In this document: piece by piece, positions 8,584 through 16,415 of the stretch
Layout of the letters: the number at the start of each line of letters is the position of its first letter
How positions within the stretch are numbered: position 1 is the first letter of the stretch
Origin: Pedobacter sp. Leaf216
GTDB taxonomy: Bacteria > Bacteroidota > Bacteroidia > Sphingobacteriales > Sphingobacteriaceae
Reading direction: 5' to 3'
DNA: 64,000 nt
Assembly: GCF_001421515.1 (NCBI RefSeq)
Contig: NZ_LMKM01000007.1
Span: 334,952 to 398,951, forward strand
Translations under genes and position numbers: made by a program
The notes under the pieces: generated by a model
The model's database searches: none
The model's input: the letters and a program-made list of their open reading frames with translations, nothing else
Told to the model about the DNA's origin: nothing

Positions 8584-8591
8584 TATATTTG
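8584..8591 (+). promoter_or_regulatory. Candidate -7 box of the methyltransferase operon (TATATTTG)
   Basis: TATATTTG matches TAnnTTTG exactly, 29 bp before the ATG at 8621. The same octamer precedes cydA and the tRNA gene in this window. Confidence 0.45.
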
Positions 8592-8620
8592 CATCTTTTT
8601 AAGATAAAAACGGCTTTTAT

Positions 8621-9352
8621 ATGCAGCGCAAGTGGTTTCAATATTGGTTTAATTCGCCATATTATCATATTCTATATCAACAACGAAATGATGCCGAAGC
8701 CGAGTTTTTTATCGACAAACTTACCCATTTTCTTCACCCAAAGGCAGAAGCCAAAATGTTGGATATTGCCTGTGGCAAAGGCCGCCATTCTATTTATCTC
8801 AACAAAAAAGGTTTCGATGTTACCGGAATTGACTTATCAGAACAAAGCATCAAATACGCCAAACAGTTCGAAAACAGTAAATTGCATTTCCTGGTACACG
8901 ATATGCGCAGGCTTTTTTACATCAATTACTTTGATATTGCCTTAAACCTATTTACCAGTTTTGGTTATTTTGATACCGAAAAAGATCATGTTAATGCACT
9001 TAAAACGTTTAGAAAATGCTTAACAGCTGAAGGTATTTTAGTGCTAGATTATTTTAATACTGAAAAGATTGTACGCAACCTAAATTCCTGCGAAACAAAA
9101 TCACTTGATGGCATCACCTTTCACATCACTAAAAATGTGGTTGATGGTAAAATTATCAAAAAGATTAATTTCGAGGACAAGCAAAAGGTGTATAATTTTG
9201 AAGAACGCGTTCAGGCTTTCAGTTTTGAAGACTTTAAGCGCATGCTTACCAAAGCCGGTATGGTGATCGAAAAAACATTTGGCACCTATGGCTTGGATGA
9301 TTTTGATGAGTGCAACTCTGACCGCTTAATTTTAATCTGTAAAAAAGCATGA
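8621..9352 (+). CDS. Class I SAM-dependent methyltransferase
   Basis: The 243-residue cytoplasmic protein has a Rossmann-type methyltransferase core: motif I L-D-I-A-C-G-K-G-R-H-S at about residues 47-57, motif II V-T-G-I-D-L-S, then D-M-R-R near 91-94 and F-T-S-F-G-Y-F in the motif IV region. The glycine-rich loop and the acidic residue after it bind S-adenosylmethionine. The substrate cannot be told. It overlaps the next gene (PAP2) by 4 bases (ATGA), so they are translationally coupled in an operon of three. Confidence 0.85.
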   Translation: MQRKWFQYWFNSPYYHILYQQRNDAEAEFFIDKLTHFLHPKAEAKMLDIACGKGRHSIYLNKKGFDVTGIDLSEQSIKYAKQFENSKLHFLVHDMRRLFYINYFDIALNLFTSFGYFDTEKDHVNALKTFRKCLTAEGILVLDYFNTEKIVRNLNSCETKSLDGITFHITKNVVDGKIIKKINFEDKQKVYNFEERVQAFSFEDFKRMLTKAGMVIEKTFGTYGLDDFDECNSDRLILICKKA

Positions 9353-9912
9353 TAGAAAGCATACAGCAATTTGATGTAGACTTGTTTTTGAAAATCCACC
9401 GTGGGCTTTCGAACAGTTTTTTTGATTGGCTGATGCCTTTAATGCGCAACCGTTTTTTTTGGTCGCCACTTTATCTCTTTATCATTATTTTTTGCATCAA
9501 ACAATATAAAAAACAGGGATATTACATCATCGGCATGGTACTTTTTACTTTTGCCATGGGCGATTTAATTGCTTCAAGGGTAGTAAAACCATGGGTATCG
9601 CGCGTTAGGCCTTGTAATGATTTAAACCTCTCCAACTACATTATTCATCGTGTACCTTGCGGCAGTGGTTTAAGTTTTCCTTCTGCCCACGCCACCAACC
9701 ACTTTGCCATAGCCGTTTTTCTAATCTGTATTTTTTACAGCAGGTGGAAACCCATTTTGCCTATTGGCTTATTATGGGCGTTCATCATCAGTTTTGCGCA
9801 GGTATATGTTGGGGTTCATTATCCTGTTGATGTAACTACGGGTGCTTTGCTGGGCATCACAATTGGAATTATCTGTTCAAGAATATTTAAAAAATTACAA
9901 CCTGATTTTTAA
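9349..9912 (+). CDS. PAP2-family phosphatase, membrane bound
   Basis: The 187-residue protein has about five membrane helices and the three acid-phosphatase motifs: K-P-W-V-S-R-V-R-P, then G-L-S-F-P-S-A-H-A-T-N-H, then Y-V-G-V-H-Y-P-V-D-V. These fit a PgpB/undecaprenyl-diphosphate phosphatase-like enzyme acting on lipid pyrophosphates at the membrane. The exact lipid is not determined. It overlaps the upstream methyltransferase by 4 bases and is 2 bases from the ZIP gene. Confidence 0.88.
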   Translation: MIESIQQFDVDLFLKIHRGLSNSFFDWLMPLMRNRFFWSPLYLFIIIFCIKQYKKQGYYIIGMVLFTFAMGDLIASRVVKPWVSRVRPCNDLNLSNYIIHRVPCGSGLSFPSAHATNHFAIAVFLICIFYSRWKPILPIGLLWAFIISFAQVYVGVHYPVDVTTGALLGITIGIICSRIFKKLQPDF

Positions 9913-9914
9913 CT

Positions 9915-10631
9915 ATGGAAATCTGGAAACTTTGCGTGCTCTTTTTCTGTGCCTTTTTAGGTGGAGCAGCTATCTTTTTGGTAAAAAGTGATAAATCAAA
10001 ATTGCTGAAATTGATTTTATCATTCAGCGGTGCTTATCTGTTTGCCATTACCGTTTTACATTTAATTCCTGATGCTTACAGCGGTACAGACAAATCGGAA
10101 ATTGGCATTTTTATATTGATTGGCTTCCTTTTGCAGATTTTTCTGGAACAATTTTCTGAAGGTGTAGAGCACGGCCACATCCATAAACACCATGATGGGC
10201 ATGTTTTTCCTTTCGGAATTATGATCAGTTTATGCCTGCATGCCTTTTTAGAAGGAATGCCTTTAGCAAAAGAACAACACAACGAATTAATTTTCGGAAT
10301 TTCTTTACACCATATTCCAGCGGCCTTTGCGCTTGCCAGCATATTAATGCAAAATCATTTTAAAAAAAGCAGCATTGTATTTTACCTTCTTATTTTCGCT
10401 ATTATGGCACCACTGGGCTTTTATGTTAGCGTTGGCTTAAGTAACGGCACTATTGGAGGTTTAGATGCTTATTTTAATAAAATTATGGGCATTGTAATCG
10501 GTATTTTCTTACACATTTCTACTACTATCCTATTTGAATCGAGCGCTGATCATAAAATCAATACCCGCAAAATGATAGCTGTATTACTTGGAATTGGCGT
10601 AGCACTCATCGGTTTCTTCGCCGGACACTAG
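9915..10631 (+). CDS. ZIP family metal transporter
   Basis: The 238-residue membrane protein has about seven or eight hydrophobic segments, a histidine-rich cytoplasmic loop (G-H-I-H-K-H-H-D-G-H), and the two ZIP signature helices C-L-H-A-F-L-E-G-M-P and L-H-H-I-P-A-A-F-A-L. The H-A-F-L-E-G and H-H-I-P motifs supply the transmembrane metal ligands, so zinc or a similar divalent cation is the likely substrate. Last gene of the operon. Confidence 0.88.
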   Translation: MEIWKLCVLFFCAFLGGAAIFLVKSDKSKLLKLILSFSGAYLFAITVLHLIPDAYSGTDKSEIGIFILIGFLLQIFLEQFSEGVEHGHIHKHHDGHVFPFGIMISLCLHAFLEGMPLAKEQHNELIFGISLHHIPAAFALASILMQNHFKKSSIVFYLLIFAIMAPLGFYVSVGLSNGTIGGLDAYFNKIMGIVIGIFLHISTTILFESSADHKINTRKMIAVLLGIGVALIGFFAGH

Positions 10632-10632
10632 G

Positions 10633-10735
10633 TCAGTTAGCAATTTTTCAGTTAGCAGTTTTCAGTTAACCAAGTAAGTTCAGTTTTCAGTTAGCAATTT
10701 TCAGTTAACCAAGCAAGTTCAGTTTACTGTTGGGG
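10633..10735. repeat. TTAnCAG heptamer-type tandem repeat
   Basis: Directly after the ZIP stop codon the sequence is built of TTAGCAA, TTAGCAG, TTTTCAG and similar 7-mers. A longer internal duplication (CAAGTAAGTTCAG / CAAGCAAGTTCAG) is also seen. It has the same consensus as the array at 18974-19141. Confidence 0.65.
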
Positions 10736-10854
10736 GTATATTCAGTTAATCTATTTAAATAGCCTATAATCCGCATCATTAACCGAATAGCCGTTTTAAA
10801 CGTTTAATCGCTTATAGTTTAAGCCATTACGGAGAATATACTGTATGTTTGGAT

Positions 10855-11457
10855 ATGGATGAGATTGTAAATGAACCAGCTGTAGCTTATCATAAAAGGC
10901 ACTATTCCGTTGAGGAATACCTTGAAATGGAAAAAGAATCAAATTTTAAACATGAATATTTTCAAGGAGAGATTTTTGAAATGTCTGGCGCAGGAGATGA
11001 TCATAACGAGATTTTCAGCAACGTTTTTGGAGAAATAGTTTACAAACTTAAAGGGAAAACTTGCAGGGCATATGGAAGCGACAAACGAATAAACATCCCT
11101 CAAAATACTTTATTTACCTATCCTGACATATCGATTTATTGTAATGGATTAAAACACAGCGAAATTGATAAAGACACCTCAATTTTACCCACAGTAATTA
11201 TCGAAATACTATCTCCCTCAACCAAAAGCTACGACAAAGGCAAAAAATTTAACCTCTATAAAGATATTCCTTCATTAAAAGAATACATTATGATCGATTC
11301 GGAATCGGTATCAGTGGATGCTTATCATATTGATCAGGAGAAAAAATGGCTTTTGAATCGATACGGGAAAATTTCTGATACATTAACACTTGTTTCGATG
11401 GGATTTACCTTGTGTTTAACCGATATTTATGAATATGTCCGTTTTACGAAAACGTAA
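10855..11457 (+). CDS. Uma2-family (DUF820) restriction-endonuclease-like protein
   Basis: The product is 200 residues when started at the ATG at 10855; the TTG two codons earlier is not needed. The family layout is clear: Y-S-V-E-E-Y-L-E-M at about residues 18-26, F-K-H-E-Y-F-Q-G-E-I-F, D-H-N-E-I, Y-P-D-I-S-I near residue 91, and I-I-E-I-L-S-P-S-T-K-S-Y-D-K-G-K-K. These give the PD-(D/E)xK nuclease-fold acidic residues and lysine. The cellular role of the family is unknown. It is alone, next to heptamer repeats and tandem palindromes, so it may be an accessory gene. Confidence 0.85.
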   Translation: MDEIVNEPAVAYHKRHYSVEEYLEMEKESNFKHEYFQGEIFEMSGAGDDHNEIFSNVFGEIVYKLKGKTCRAYGSDKRINIPQNTLFTYPDISIYCNGLKHSEIDKDTSILPTVIIEILSPSTKSYDKGKKFNLYKDIPSLKEYIMIDSESVSVDAYHIDQEKKWLLNRYGKISDTLTLVSMGFTLCLTDIYEYVRFTKT

Positions 11458-11472
11458 TCAAGCTTAATTATT

Positions 11473-11597
11473 AAAGAAGTCAAGTTTTTTTCTGAACCCG
11501 CCGATTAAACTTGACTTCTTTGAATTTTCCAGCGAAATTTTTAATCAAAAGAAGTCAAGTTTTTTTTCTGAACCCGCCGATTAAACTTGACTTCTTT
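11473..11597. repeat. Two tandem perfect 15-bp-stem palindromes
   Basis: AAAGAAGTCAAGTTT and its exact complement AAACTTGACTTCTTT occur at 11473-11487/11507-11521 and again at 11548-11562/11583-11597. Both loops contain CTGAACCCGCCGATT. Either hairpin could end the Uma2 transcript, but no T run follows the stem. Confidence 0.85.
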
Positions 11598-11623
11598 GAA
11601 TTTGCAAGCAGAATATCAGCCAG

Positions 11624-11770
11624 TTATTTATTTTTCTCTTTCTTTTTCCCGTATCCCCACGGACAATGCTTGCATTTATTTTTGCAACAATAGCCTCGTT
11701 TTAAATGGTAGTTTTCGGTAAAAACCATTAATCCATTTTCATTTAAATAAAAATCTTCGCCTTCTTTCAT
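11624..11770 (-). CDS. DUF5522-type cysteine-rich microprotein
   Basis: This is a 48-residue protein starting at the ATG at 11768-11770. It reads M-K-E-G-E-D-F-Y-L-N-E-N-G-L-M-V-F-T, then Y-H-L-K-R-G-Y-C-C-K-N-K-C-K-H-C-P-W-G-Y-G-K-K. The R-G-Y-C-C-x-x-x-C-x-H-C-P-x-G-Y core is that of the DUF5522 family of short bacterial proteins and suggests a metal-binding knuckle. Function unknown. It lies 78 bp upstream of the MBL exonuclease-like gene on the same strand and could be co-transcribed with it. Confidence 0.8.
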   Translation of the reverse strand: MKEGEDFYLNENGLMVFTENYHLKRGYCCKNKCKHCPWGYGKKKEKNK

Positions 11771-11848
11771 ATATATACTTCAAGATCATGAAACAAGTTC
11801 AGGATAAAGGATATTCTATCTTAAAAACAATCAAACGATTTATAATTG

Positions 11849-12790
11849 CTAATTAAGTATTTTTACTTCAAGTTTATCTGCAAAATAATTTTTAAGCTGT
11901 TTACCGTCGCCATGCAATGTCCACACTTGTTTTGGTTTAACTTGCTCAATGGTTTCTAAAATTGCATCCCAATCGGCATGATCTGAAATGTAAAGTGAAA
12001 TTCCATTTTGCTGCTGCAGGTTTTTCCATCCTGAGGCAAAAGCACGTACCACATTAATGGCCTTATGGTAACTGTGAAAAACCATCGGTGGCACAATGTA
12101 AACCTGATGCTCATGGTTATTTTTCATGACCTTTCTATCGTACATTTTGTAGTTCCCTAATTTTATACCATAATCTTCATAAATTTTAACGAAAGGCATA
12201 ATGCTATGGTGAACCATAATGTTCTTGCCAGCACAATAATCATTTAATAGCTGAATAATACGCTGACTTTTCCCCAACGCATAAGCTCCTAACATGATAT
12301 TTGAATTTGTTTCATTCAGTTTTCTAATCTCATCAACTGGGGAAGGATGTTTTGTGTCAGGATTTGCGAATGTACTCTCAGTGATCAGCACATCTGCTTC
12401 AACAAATTCGAAAGGCTCACAGGTAGCATCCGGCTCAATTTTATAATCACCTGTGTATAAATACCTCACTCCTTTATACTCCATTAAAATCTGTGCAGAG
12501 CCCAAAATATGCCCGGCAGCAAAAAAAGTTAGGCTAACATCTTTTATTTTAAAGGTTTCGTGGTATGTTTTTGTAAAAAAATCAACGGCTGCAAATTTAC
12601 GGTAACGGTGTTTCATAAAAGTTGCTGTGGCAGCTGTACAATACACATTCTGGCTTCCGCCGATGGCATGGTCGCCATGTGCATGCGAAACCACTGCTTC
12701 TTTAACAGGTTGTTGCGGATCGAGATAAAAATCGCCATAAACACAATATAAACCTGTTGGGGTAATGGTAATAAAATCTGCTAAAATCAT
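11849..12790 (-). CDS. MBL-fold exonuclease-like protein (ligase-associated exonuclease family)
   Basis: The 313-residue protein has the metallo-beta-lactamase/beta-CASP-like layout. It opens P-T-G-L-Y-C-V-Y-G-D-F-Y-L-D-P, then has the metal motif S-H-A-H-G-D-H-A at about residues 36-43, G-H-I-L-G-S-A-Q, Y-T-G-D-Y, and S-D-H-A-D-W near residue 269. This is the arrangement of proteins annotated as ligase-associated DNA exonuclease. In other bacteria these sit beside an ATP-dependent ligase and a Lhr-type helicase; neither is here. Nuclease function is therefore inferred from family alone. It is followed by coaE upstream on the same strand. Confidence 0.75.
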   Translation of the reverse strand: MILADFITITPTGLYCVYGDFYLDPQQPVKEAVVSHAHGDHAIGGSQNVYCTAATATFMKHRYRKFAAVDFFTKTYHETFKIKDVSLTFFAAGHILGSAQILMEYKGVRYLYTGDYKIEPDATCEPFEFVEADVLITESTFANPDTKHPSPVDEIRKLNETNSNIMLGAYALGKSQRIIQLLNDYCAGKNIMVHHSIMPFVKIYEDYGIKLGNYKMYDRKVMKNNHEHQVYIVPPMVFHSYHKAINVVRAFASGWKNLQQQNGISLYISDHADWDAILETIEQVKPKQVWTLHGDGKQLKNYFADKLEVKILN

Positions 12791-12829
12791 GATTGGATGA
12801 AAGAATTTAAAGAGAATGATTTAAGTAGA

Positions 12830-13447
12830 TTAGGCCTGGATTCCGTTAGCTTGTCTGGCTGCAAGAAGAAATTGCTGATGTAAAGCCAAAACTTGCTCAA
12901 TAATGGATTGTTGTTCGTCATTTAAGATAAAATGATTGGCTAATTTTACCTTTTCCTCATCGCTCAATTGTTTATCCATCCGGGCCTTCACTTGTTCAGC
13001 GGTAACACCATCGCGCTGCATTACGCGGTTTATTTTAACTTCATATGGGGCAGTAACCAGAATTGTGGTATCACACATTTTATACGAGCCACTTTCAAAC
13101 AAGAGGGCTGCTTCCTTTAAGGTATAAGGTGTAGTGACCGGGATAGTATCTTCCCAAGCATCAAAAGCCCTAAAAACCGCAGGATGAACCAATGCATTGA
13201 GTTGAGCCAAAGCTGTTTTATTGTTAAAAACAATGCCTGCAATATGCTTGTTATTTAATTTTCCATCTTCAAAATAACTTTCTTTGCCAAAGGCAGTTTT
13301 TACACCTTCTACCAATAAAGCATCTTTACACATAATTTCCTTGGCAACAGTATCTGCATAAAATACAGGGATTCCCAACACTTCAAAAACCTTACAAGCA
13401 GTAGTTTTACCGCTTCCTATGCCACCTGTTATACCTGCTTTGTACAT
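12830..13447 (-). CDS. coaE: Dephospho-CoA kinase
   Basis: Last step of coenzyme A synthesis: ATP-dependent phosphorylation of the 3'-hydroxyl of dephospho-CoA. The 205-residue P-loop kinase starts with G-I-T-G-G-I-G-S-G-K-T-T (Walker A) and continues I-P-V-F-Y-A-D-T, the CoaE-specific substrate segment. It has L-F-E-S-G near residue 112 and R-V-M-Q-R-D-G-V-T in the lid region. The start codon overlaps the ybbR stop by one base (TAATG), showing translational coupling. Confidence 0.95.
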   Translation of the reverse strand: MYKAGITGGIGSGKTTACKVFEVLGIPVFYADTVAKEIMCKDALLVEGVKTAFGKESYFEDGKLNNKHIAGIVFNNKTALAQLNALVHPAVFRAFDAWEDTIPVTTPYTLKEAALLFESGSYKMCDTTILVTAPYEVKINRVMQRDGVTAEQVKARMDKQLSDEEKVKLANHFILNDEQQSIIEQVLALHQQFLLAARQANGIQA

Positions 13448-14394
13448 TATTTTTCTACAATGAAATCTATTTTGGAAGGAACTACTTTTACCAGCTTACA
13501 ATAATCCGGAAATTCGGTTATTTTCACTGTGAACTGCCGGTGATGTAAATTTTGCCACTCATCTACATCAATTGTAGCGGTAATAAAACTCTCATCAACC
13601 TGATCGTAATTGCTTAATGCCACTAAAAACGAAACCTTTACCTTTTTTGGATAAAGTTTAATGCTATTGTAATTGCGGTTATTTAAAACCTTTAAAGGCA
13701 CTTCGATGGTTTTCTCGGTAAACTCATCTACTGGCAATTTAACTTCTACCGACGAGGGATAAATACTTACATTTTTATGAATACTATGTTGTAAAGCAAT
13801 GCGCGTAGTGCTGCTGTTCTGTATTTTATCCTGTTTGAGTGTATCGGTTGGCCAGAATTTTATTTTTGCCAATTCTTCCGTCGGGCCGGCAACCTTAATG
13901 TATTTTGGGTTGAGGATGATCTCGCTCGAAATGCCATATTGCTTTTCAAAACTCAGCTTATCAATCAGTTTTACAGGAACTTTTTTAACTACGCGCTTTG
14001 TAAAATCGAAATATAGGGTATCTGGCTTAACTGATATTACTTTCTGGGTGCTTTCTAGCTGCCTGTTAATGTTAAATAACTGATCGGAAAAAACGATAAA
14101 ATCTTTGGTATTAAGCTGACTTAAATTAACCGAAACTGAAGGCGGACTAATCCGTAAACGGGCAAACAATAACTGCCAGCCGGTTCCTTCTACCTGCAAA
14201 TCTATGGTATCAGACTGTAATGGATAAAATGCCCTTTTGGTTGGCGTATTTTTAAATACCAGCACTGTTTTGGCGGTGTAAATGTATTTGTTGTTTAATG
14301 CCATAAAAAGCCATGCAGCAATGGCCAGCATTAAGCAGGCCAGTAGGCTAAACACACGTCTTTTTTCAATTTTAGTTAATCTAATAAAGGGCAT
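13447..14394 (-). CDS. YbbR-like domain protein
   Basis: The 315-residue protein has one N-terminal membrane helix (about residues 13-32) and an extracytoplasmic part with YbbR-type repeats. Repeats of the form V-P-V-K-L-I-D-K and V-P-L-K-V-L-N-N followed by P-K-K-V/P-K-Y-I-K-V are visible. YbbR domains accompany c-di-AMP cyclase in Firmicutes, but here the neighbour is coaE, the usual Bacteroidota arrangement. No catalytic residues are expected. Confidence 0.8.
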   Translation of the reverse strand: MPFIRLTKIEKRRVFSLLACLMLAIAAWLFMALNNKYIYTAKTVLVFKNTPTKRAFYPLQSDTIDLQVEGTGWQLLFARLRISPPSVSVNLSQLNTKDFIVFSDQLFNINRQLESTQKVISVKPDTLYFDFTKRVVKKVPVKLIDKLSFEKQYGISSEIILNPKYIKVAGPTEELAKIKFWPTDTLKQDKIQNSSTTRIALQHSIHKNVSIYPSSVEVKLPVDEFTEKTIEVPLKVLNNRNYNSIKLYPKKVKVSFLVALSNYDQVDESFITATIDVDEWQNLHHRQFTVKITEFPDYCKLVKVVPSKIDFIVEK

Positions 14395-14566
14395 AACATT
14401 ATGTAAATATAGTGCGTAAGGCTTTTTCTCCGATTACAACAGTTGCGTCAAATGTAGCAAAACTAAACAGCCGCTCAAAAACTTATGTGTTTAATGATAA
14501 ATTAATCTTATAAATAGCAAGACTATACATATGATAACTATATTCGTAGTAGATAATTATTTAAAC

Positions 14567-15520
14567 ATGAAAAAATATATTTTAACGCTCTTTACTTTAG
14601 CTATATTTATTAATGCCTTTGCTCAAAAGAGAACCATGGTATCTTATTTTAAAAAAGATATGCTTACCGAAAACAAAAACGATTACGATTACCGTAGGGT
14701 TATTCAAGAAACCGATACTCCATCGTTATACAGGTTATTTGAATTTTATCCAGATAATAAAGAGAAAACAGTGGCTACGATTTCAAAATTTCAGCCTAAG
14801 ATAGTTTACGAAGGAATTAAAGAAAGTTATAACAAAAAAGGGACACTCACTTCAAAAGTAAATTTTAAAACTGGTAATTTATTCGGGCTATGCACCTATT
14901 ATTATGATGATGGTAAGCTCGAAAGCGTATTCCAGTACGATGAACAGGATGAAAATGCTAAAATTCCGGAAAAGCCCCGAAGGAGATGGATAACAGGAAT
15001 AGATTCTTTGGGTAACCAATTTATTAAGGATGGCAATGGAACATTTAAAAAGGCTTCAAATAAAAATGAGGTTGAAGAAGGAAATTACCTTAACGGTTAT
15101 AAAGATGGTATTTGGAGAGGAATTAGCAACAATGGCAGTTACGAAGAAATTTATAACAATGGGATATTTAAATCCGGCATTACCACATTGCCCGATGGTA
15201 AACAAATTACTTATGATAAAATGGAGGTACAACCTGTATTTAAAGGGGGAATGGCAGAATTTTATAAGTATTTGGGTAGAAACTATAAATACCCTACAGA
15301 AGCTGTGAAAAACCGGATTAGCGGGAAGTTATACGTTACATTTGTTGTTGAAAAAGATGGATCGTTAACAGATTTATCTTTAAAAAACGATCTTGGTTAT
15401 GGCACAAAGGAAGAAGCATTACGGGTTTTAAATGATTGCCCTAAATGGAGCCCGGGCAAACAACATGGTATGCCGGTGAGGGTAAAATACAATATAGATA
15501 TAAACCTTGCCGCACAATAA
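14567..15520 (+). CDS. Secreted MORN-like/TonB C-terminal domain protein
   Basis: Start chosen at 14567 (M-K-K-Y-I-L-T-L-F) because it gives a clean signal peptide ending in A-F-A-Q; the ATG at 14531 would bury it. The middle (about residues 75-235) has toxin-wastebin/MORN-like segments such as Y-Y-Y-D-D-G-K-L-E and Y-L-N-G-Y-K-D-G-I-W. The last 80 residues form a TonB C-terminal fold (L-Y-V-T-F-V-V-E-K-D-G-S-L-T ... C-P-K-W-S-P-G-K). There is no TonB membrane anchor or proline-rich stalk, so it is a periplasmic relative rather than a classical energy transducer. It sits on the opposite strand inside the nusB-yajC-ybbR-coaE cluster. Confidence 0.75.
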   Translation: MKKYILTLFTLAIFINAFAQKRTMVSYFKKDMLTENKNDYDYRRVIQETDTPSLYRLFEFYPDNKEKTVATISKFQPKIVYEGIKESYNKKGTLTSKVNFKTGNLFGLCTYYYDDGKLESVFQYDEQDENAKIPEKPRRRWITGIDSLGNQFIKDGNGTFKKASNKNEVEEGNYLNGYKDGIWRGISNNGSYEEIYNNGIFKSGITTLPDGKQITYDKMEVQPVFKGGMAEFYKYLGRNYKYPTEAVKNRISGKLYVTFVVEKDGSLTDLSLKNDLGYGTKEEALRVLNDCPKWSPGKQHGMPVRVKYNIDINLAAQ

Positions 15521-15522
15521 AT

Positions 15523-15551
15523 AAAAATGCCACCCATGAGGTGGCATTTTT
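15523..15551. terminator. Bidirectional terminator between the TonB-like gene and yajC
   Basis: AAAAATGCCACC (15523-15534) pairs with GGTGGCATTTTT (15540-15551) around a 5-base loop. It serves convergent genes on both strands. Confidence 0.9.
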
Positions 15552-15570
15552 ATTAAATTTATGTTAAATA

Positions 15571-15888
15571 TTAAGCTTTTGCTGCTACAACTGCTTTGGT
15601 AGCATCTAAAGAAACTGCTGATTTATCGAAACGGATTTTAGCTCCGCTTTCTACTTCAATTAAGAAAGTTGTTTCGTTTAAATCAATAATTTTTCCGTGA
15701 ATACCTGCAGTGGTAATTACTTTATCGCCTTTACCCAATTCTGCTACTAACTTTTTATGATCTTTGGCTTTTTTAACCTGCGGACGGATCATAAAAAAGT
15801 AGAAAACTACCATGATCAATACCATTGGTACAATTGTAGTAAGCATATTACCACCGCCTGCTGCCTGTAAAATTACTGTTGATGTCAT
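15571..15888 (-). CDS. yajC: Preprotein translocase subunit YajC
   Basis: The 105-residue protein has one N-terminal membrane helix (about residues 15-34, ending F-F-M-I-R-P-Q-V-K-K) and the small cytoplasmic domain L-G-K-G-D-K-V-I-T-T-A-G-I-H-G-K-I typical of YajC, the accessory subunit of the SecDF translocon. It follows nusB and the DUF1573 gene on the same strand and ends at a bidirectional terminator. Confidence 0.93.
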   Translation of the reverse strand: MTSTVILQAAGGGNMLTTIVPMVLIMVVFYFFMIRPQVKKAKDHKKLVAELGKGDKVITTAGIHGKIIDLNETTFLIEVESGAKIRFDKSAVSLDATKAVVAAKA

Positions 15889-15955
15889 TTCTTATTTATT
15901 TGTTTTTATGAATAGTTGATGATCTGTGCGCAATTGCAGTAAACCATCAATCAAT

Positions 15956-16414
15956 TTATTTTTTTGCAAGTACCTCACCTACCAAATGTACTGTAGTAAC
16001 TGTTGGATTTGCGTTGGAGGTAACGGTTACCACTTTATCTTGCATGCCCATTTTGCCTTCGCTATTAAAAACTACGCTAATAATACCTTCTTTACCTGGC
16101 AAAATAGGTTCGCCTGGCACCTGAGGCACAGTACAGCCGCAAGTTGCTGTTGCATTTGAAACAATCAGCGGACTTTTACCTGTATTTTTAAGTTTAAAAT
16201 CGTGTTTTACTTTTTCTCCCTGTTCTATTTTACCAAAATCAAAAATATCGCGTTCAAATACAATTACCGGAGCAACTGCAGGTGCAACTTTAGCTGTTTT
16301 TGAAGTATCATTTCCTACAGATACAGTTGATGTTGTTTCTGATGTTTGATTATTTGCATTGCGGCATGCAGCAAATGAAATTGCGGCTACAGCGAGTATA
16401 AATATTTTTTTCAT
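15956..16414 (-). CDS. DUF1573 lipoprotein
   Basis: The 152-residue protein has a lipoprotein signal (A-I-S-F-A-A-C, Cys16) and a DUF1573 Ig-like domain: F-D-F-G-K-I-E-Q-G-E-K-V-K-H-D-F-K-L-K-N-T-G, then A-T-A-T-C-G-C-T-V-P near residues 90-99. The C-G-C motif and immunoglobulin fold are family hallmarks. The role is unknown. It begins one base after the nusB stop, in the nusB-DUF1573-yajC operon. Confidence 0.88.
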   Translation of the reverse strand: MKKIFILAVAAISFAACRNANNQTSETTSTVSVGNDTSKTAKVAPAVAPVIVFERDIFDFGKIEQGEKVKHDFKLKNTGKSPLIVSNATATCGCTVPQVPGEPILPGKEGIISVVFNSEGKMGMQDKVVTVTSNANPTVTTVHLVGEVLAKK

Positions 16415-16415
16415 G

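Larger units (their letters stand above)
8273..8620. other. Divergent promoter region between glmM and the methyltransferase
   Basis: No gene is supported. Candidate -7 boxes for both directions are listed separately. The rest is AT-rich with no obvious repeat or riboswitch. Confidence 0.4.

Noticed and set aside
8484..8945. 153-codon frame overlapping the methyltransferase start
   Set aside because: It overlaps most of a well-supported methyltransferase in another frame and has no recognisable domain.
10844..10851. TATGTTTG as promoter of the Uma2 gene
   Set aside because: It would start transcription inside or after the ATG at 10855, so it fits only if translation starts further downstream, for which there is no support.
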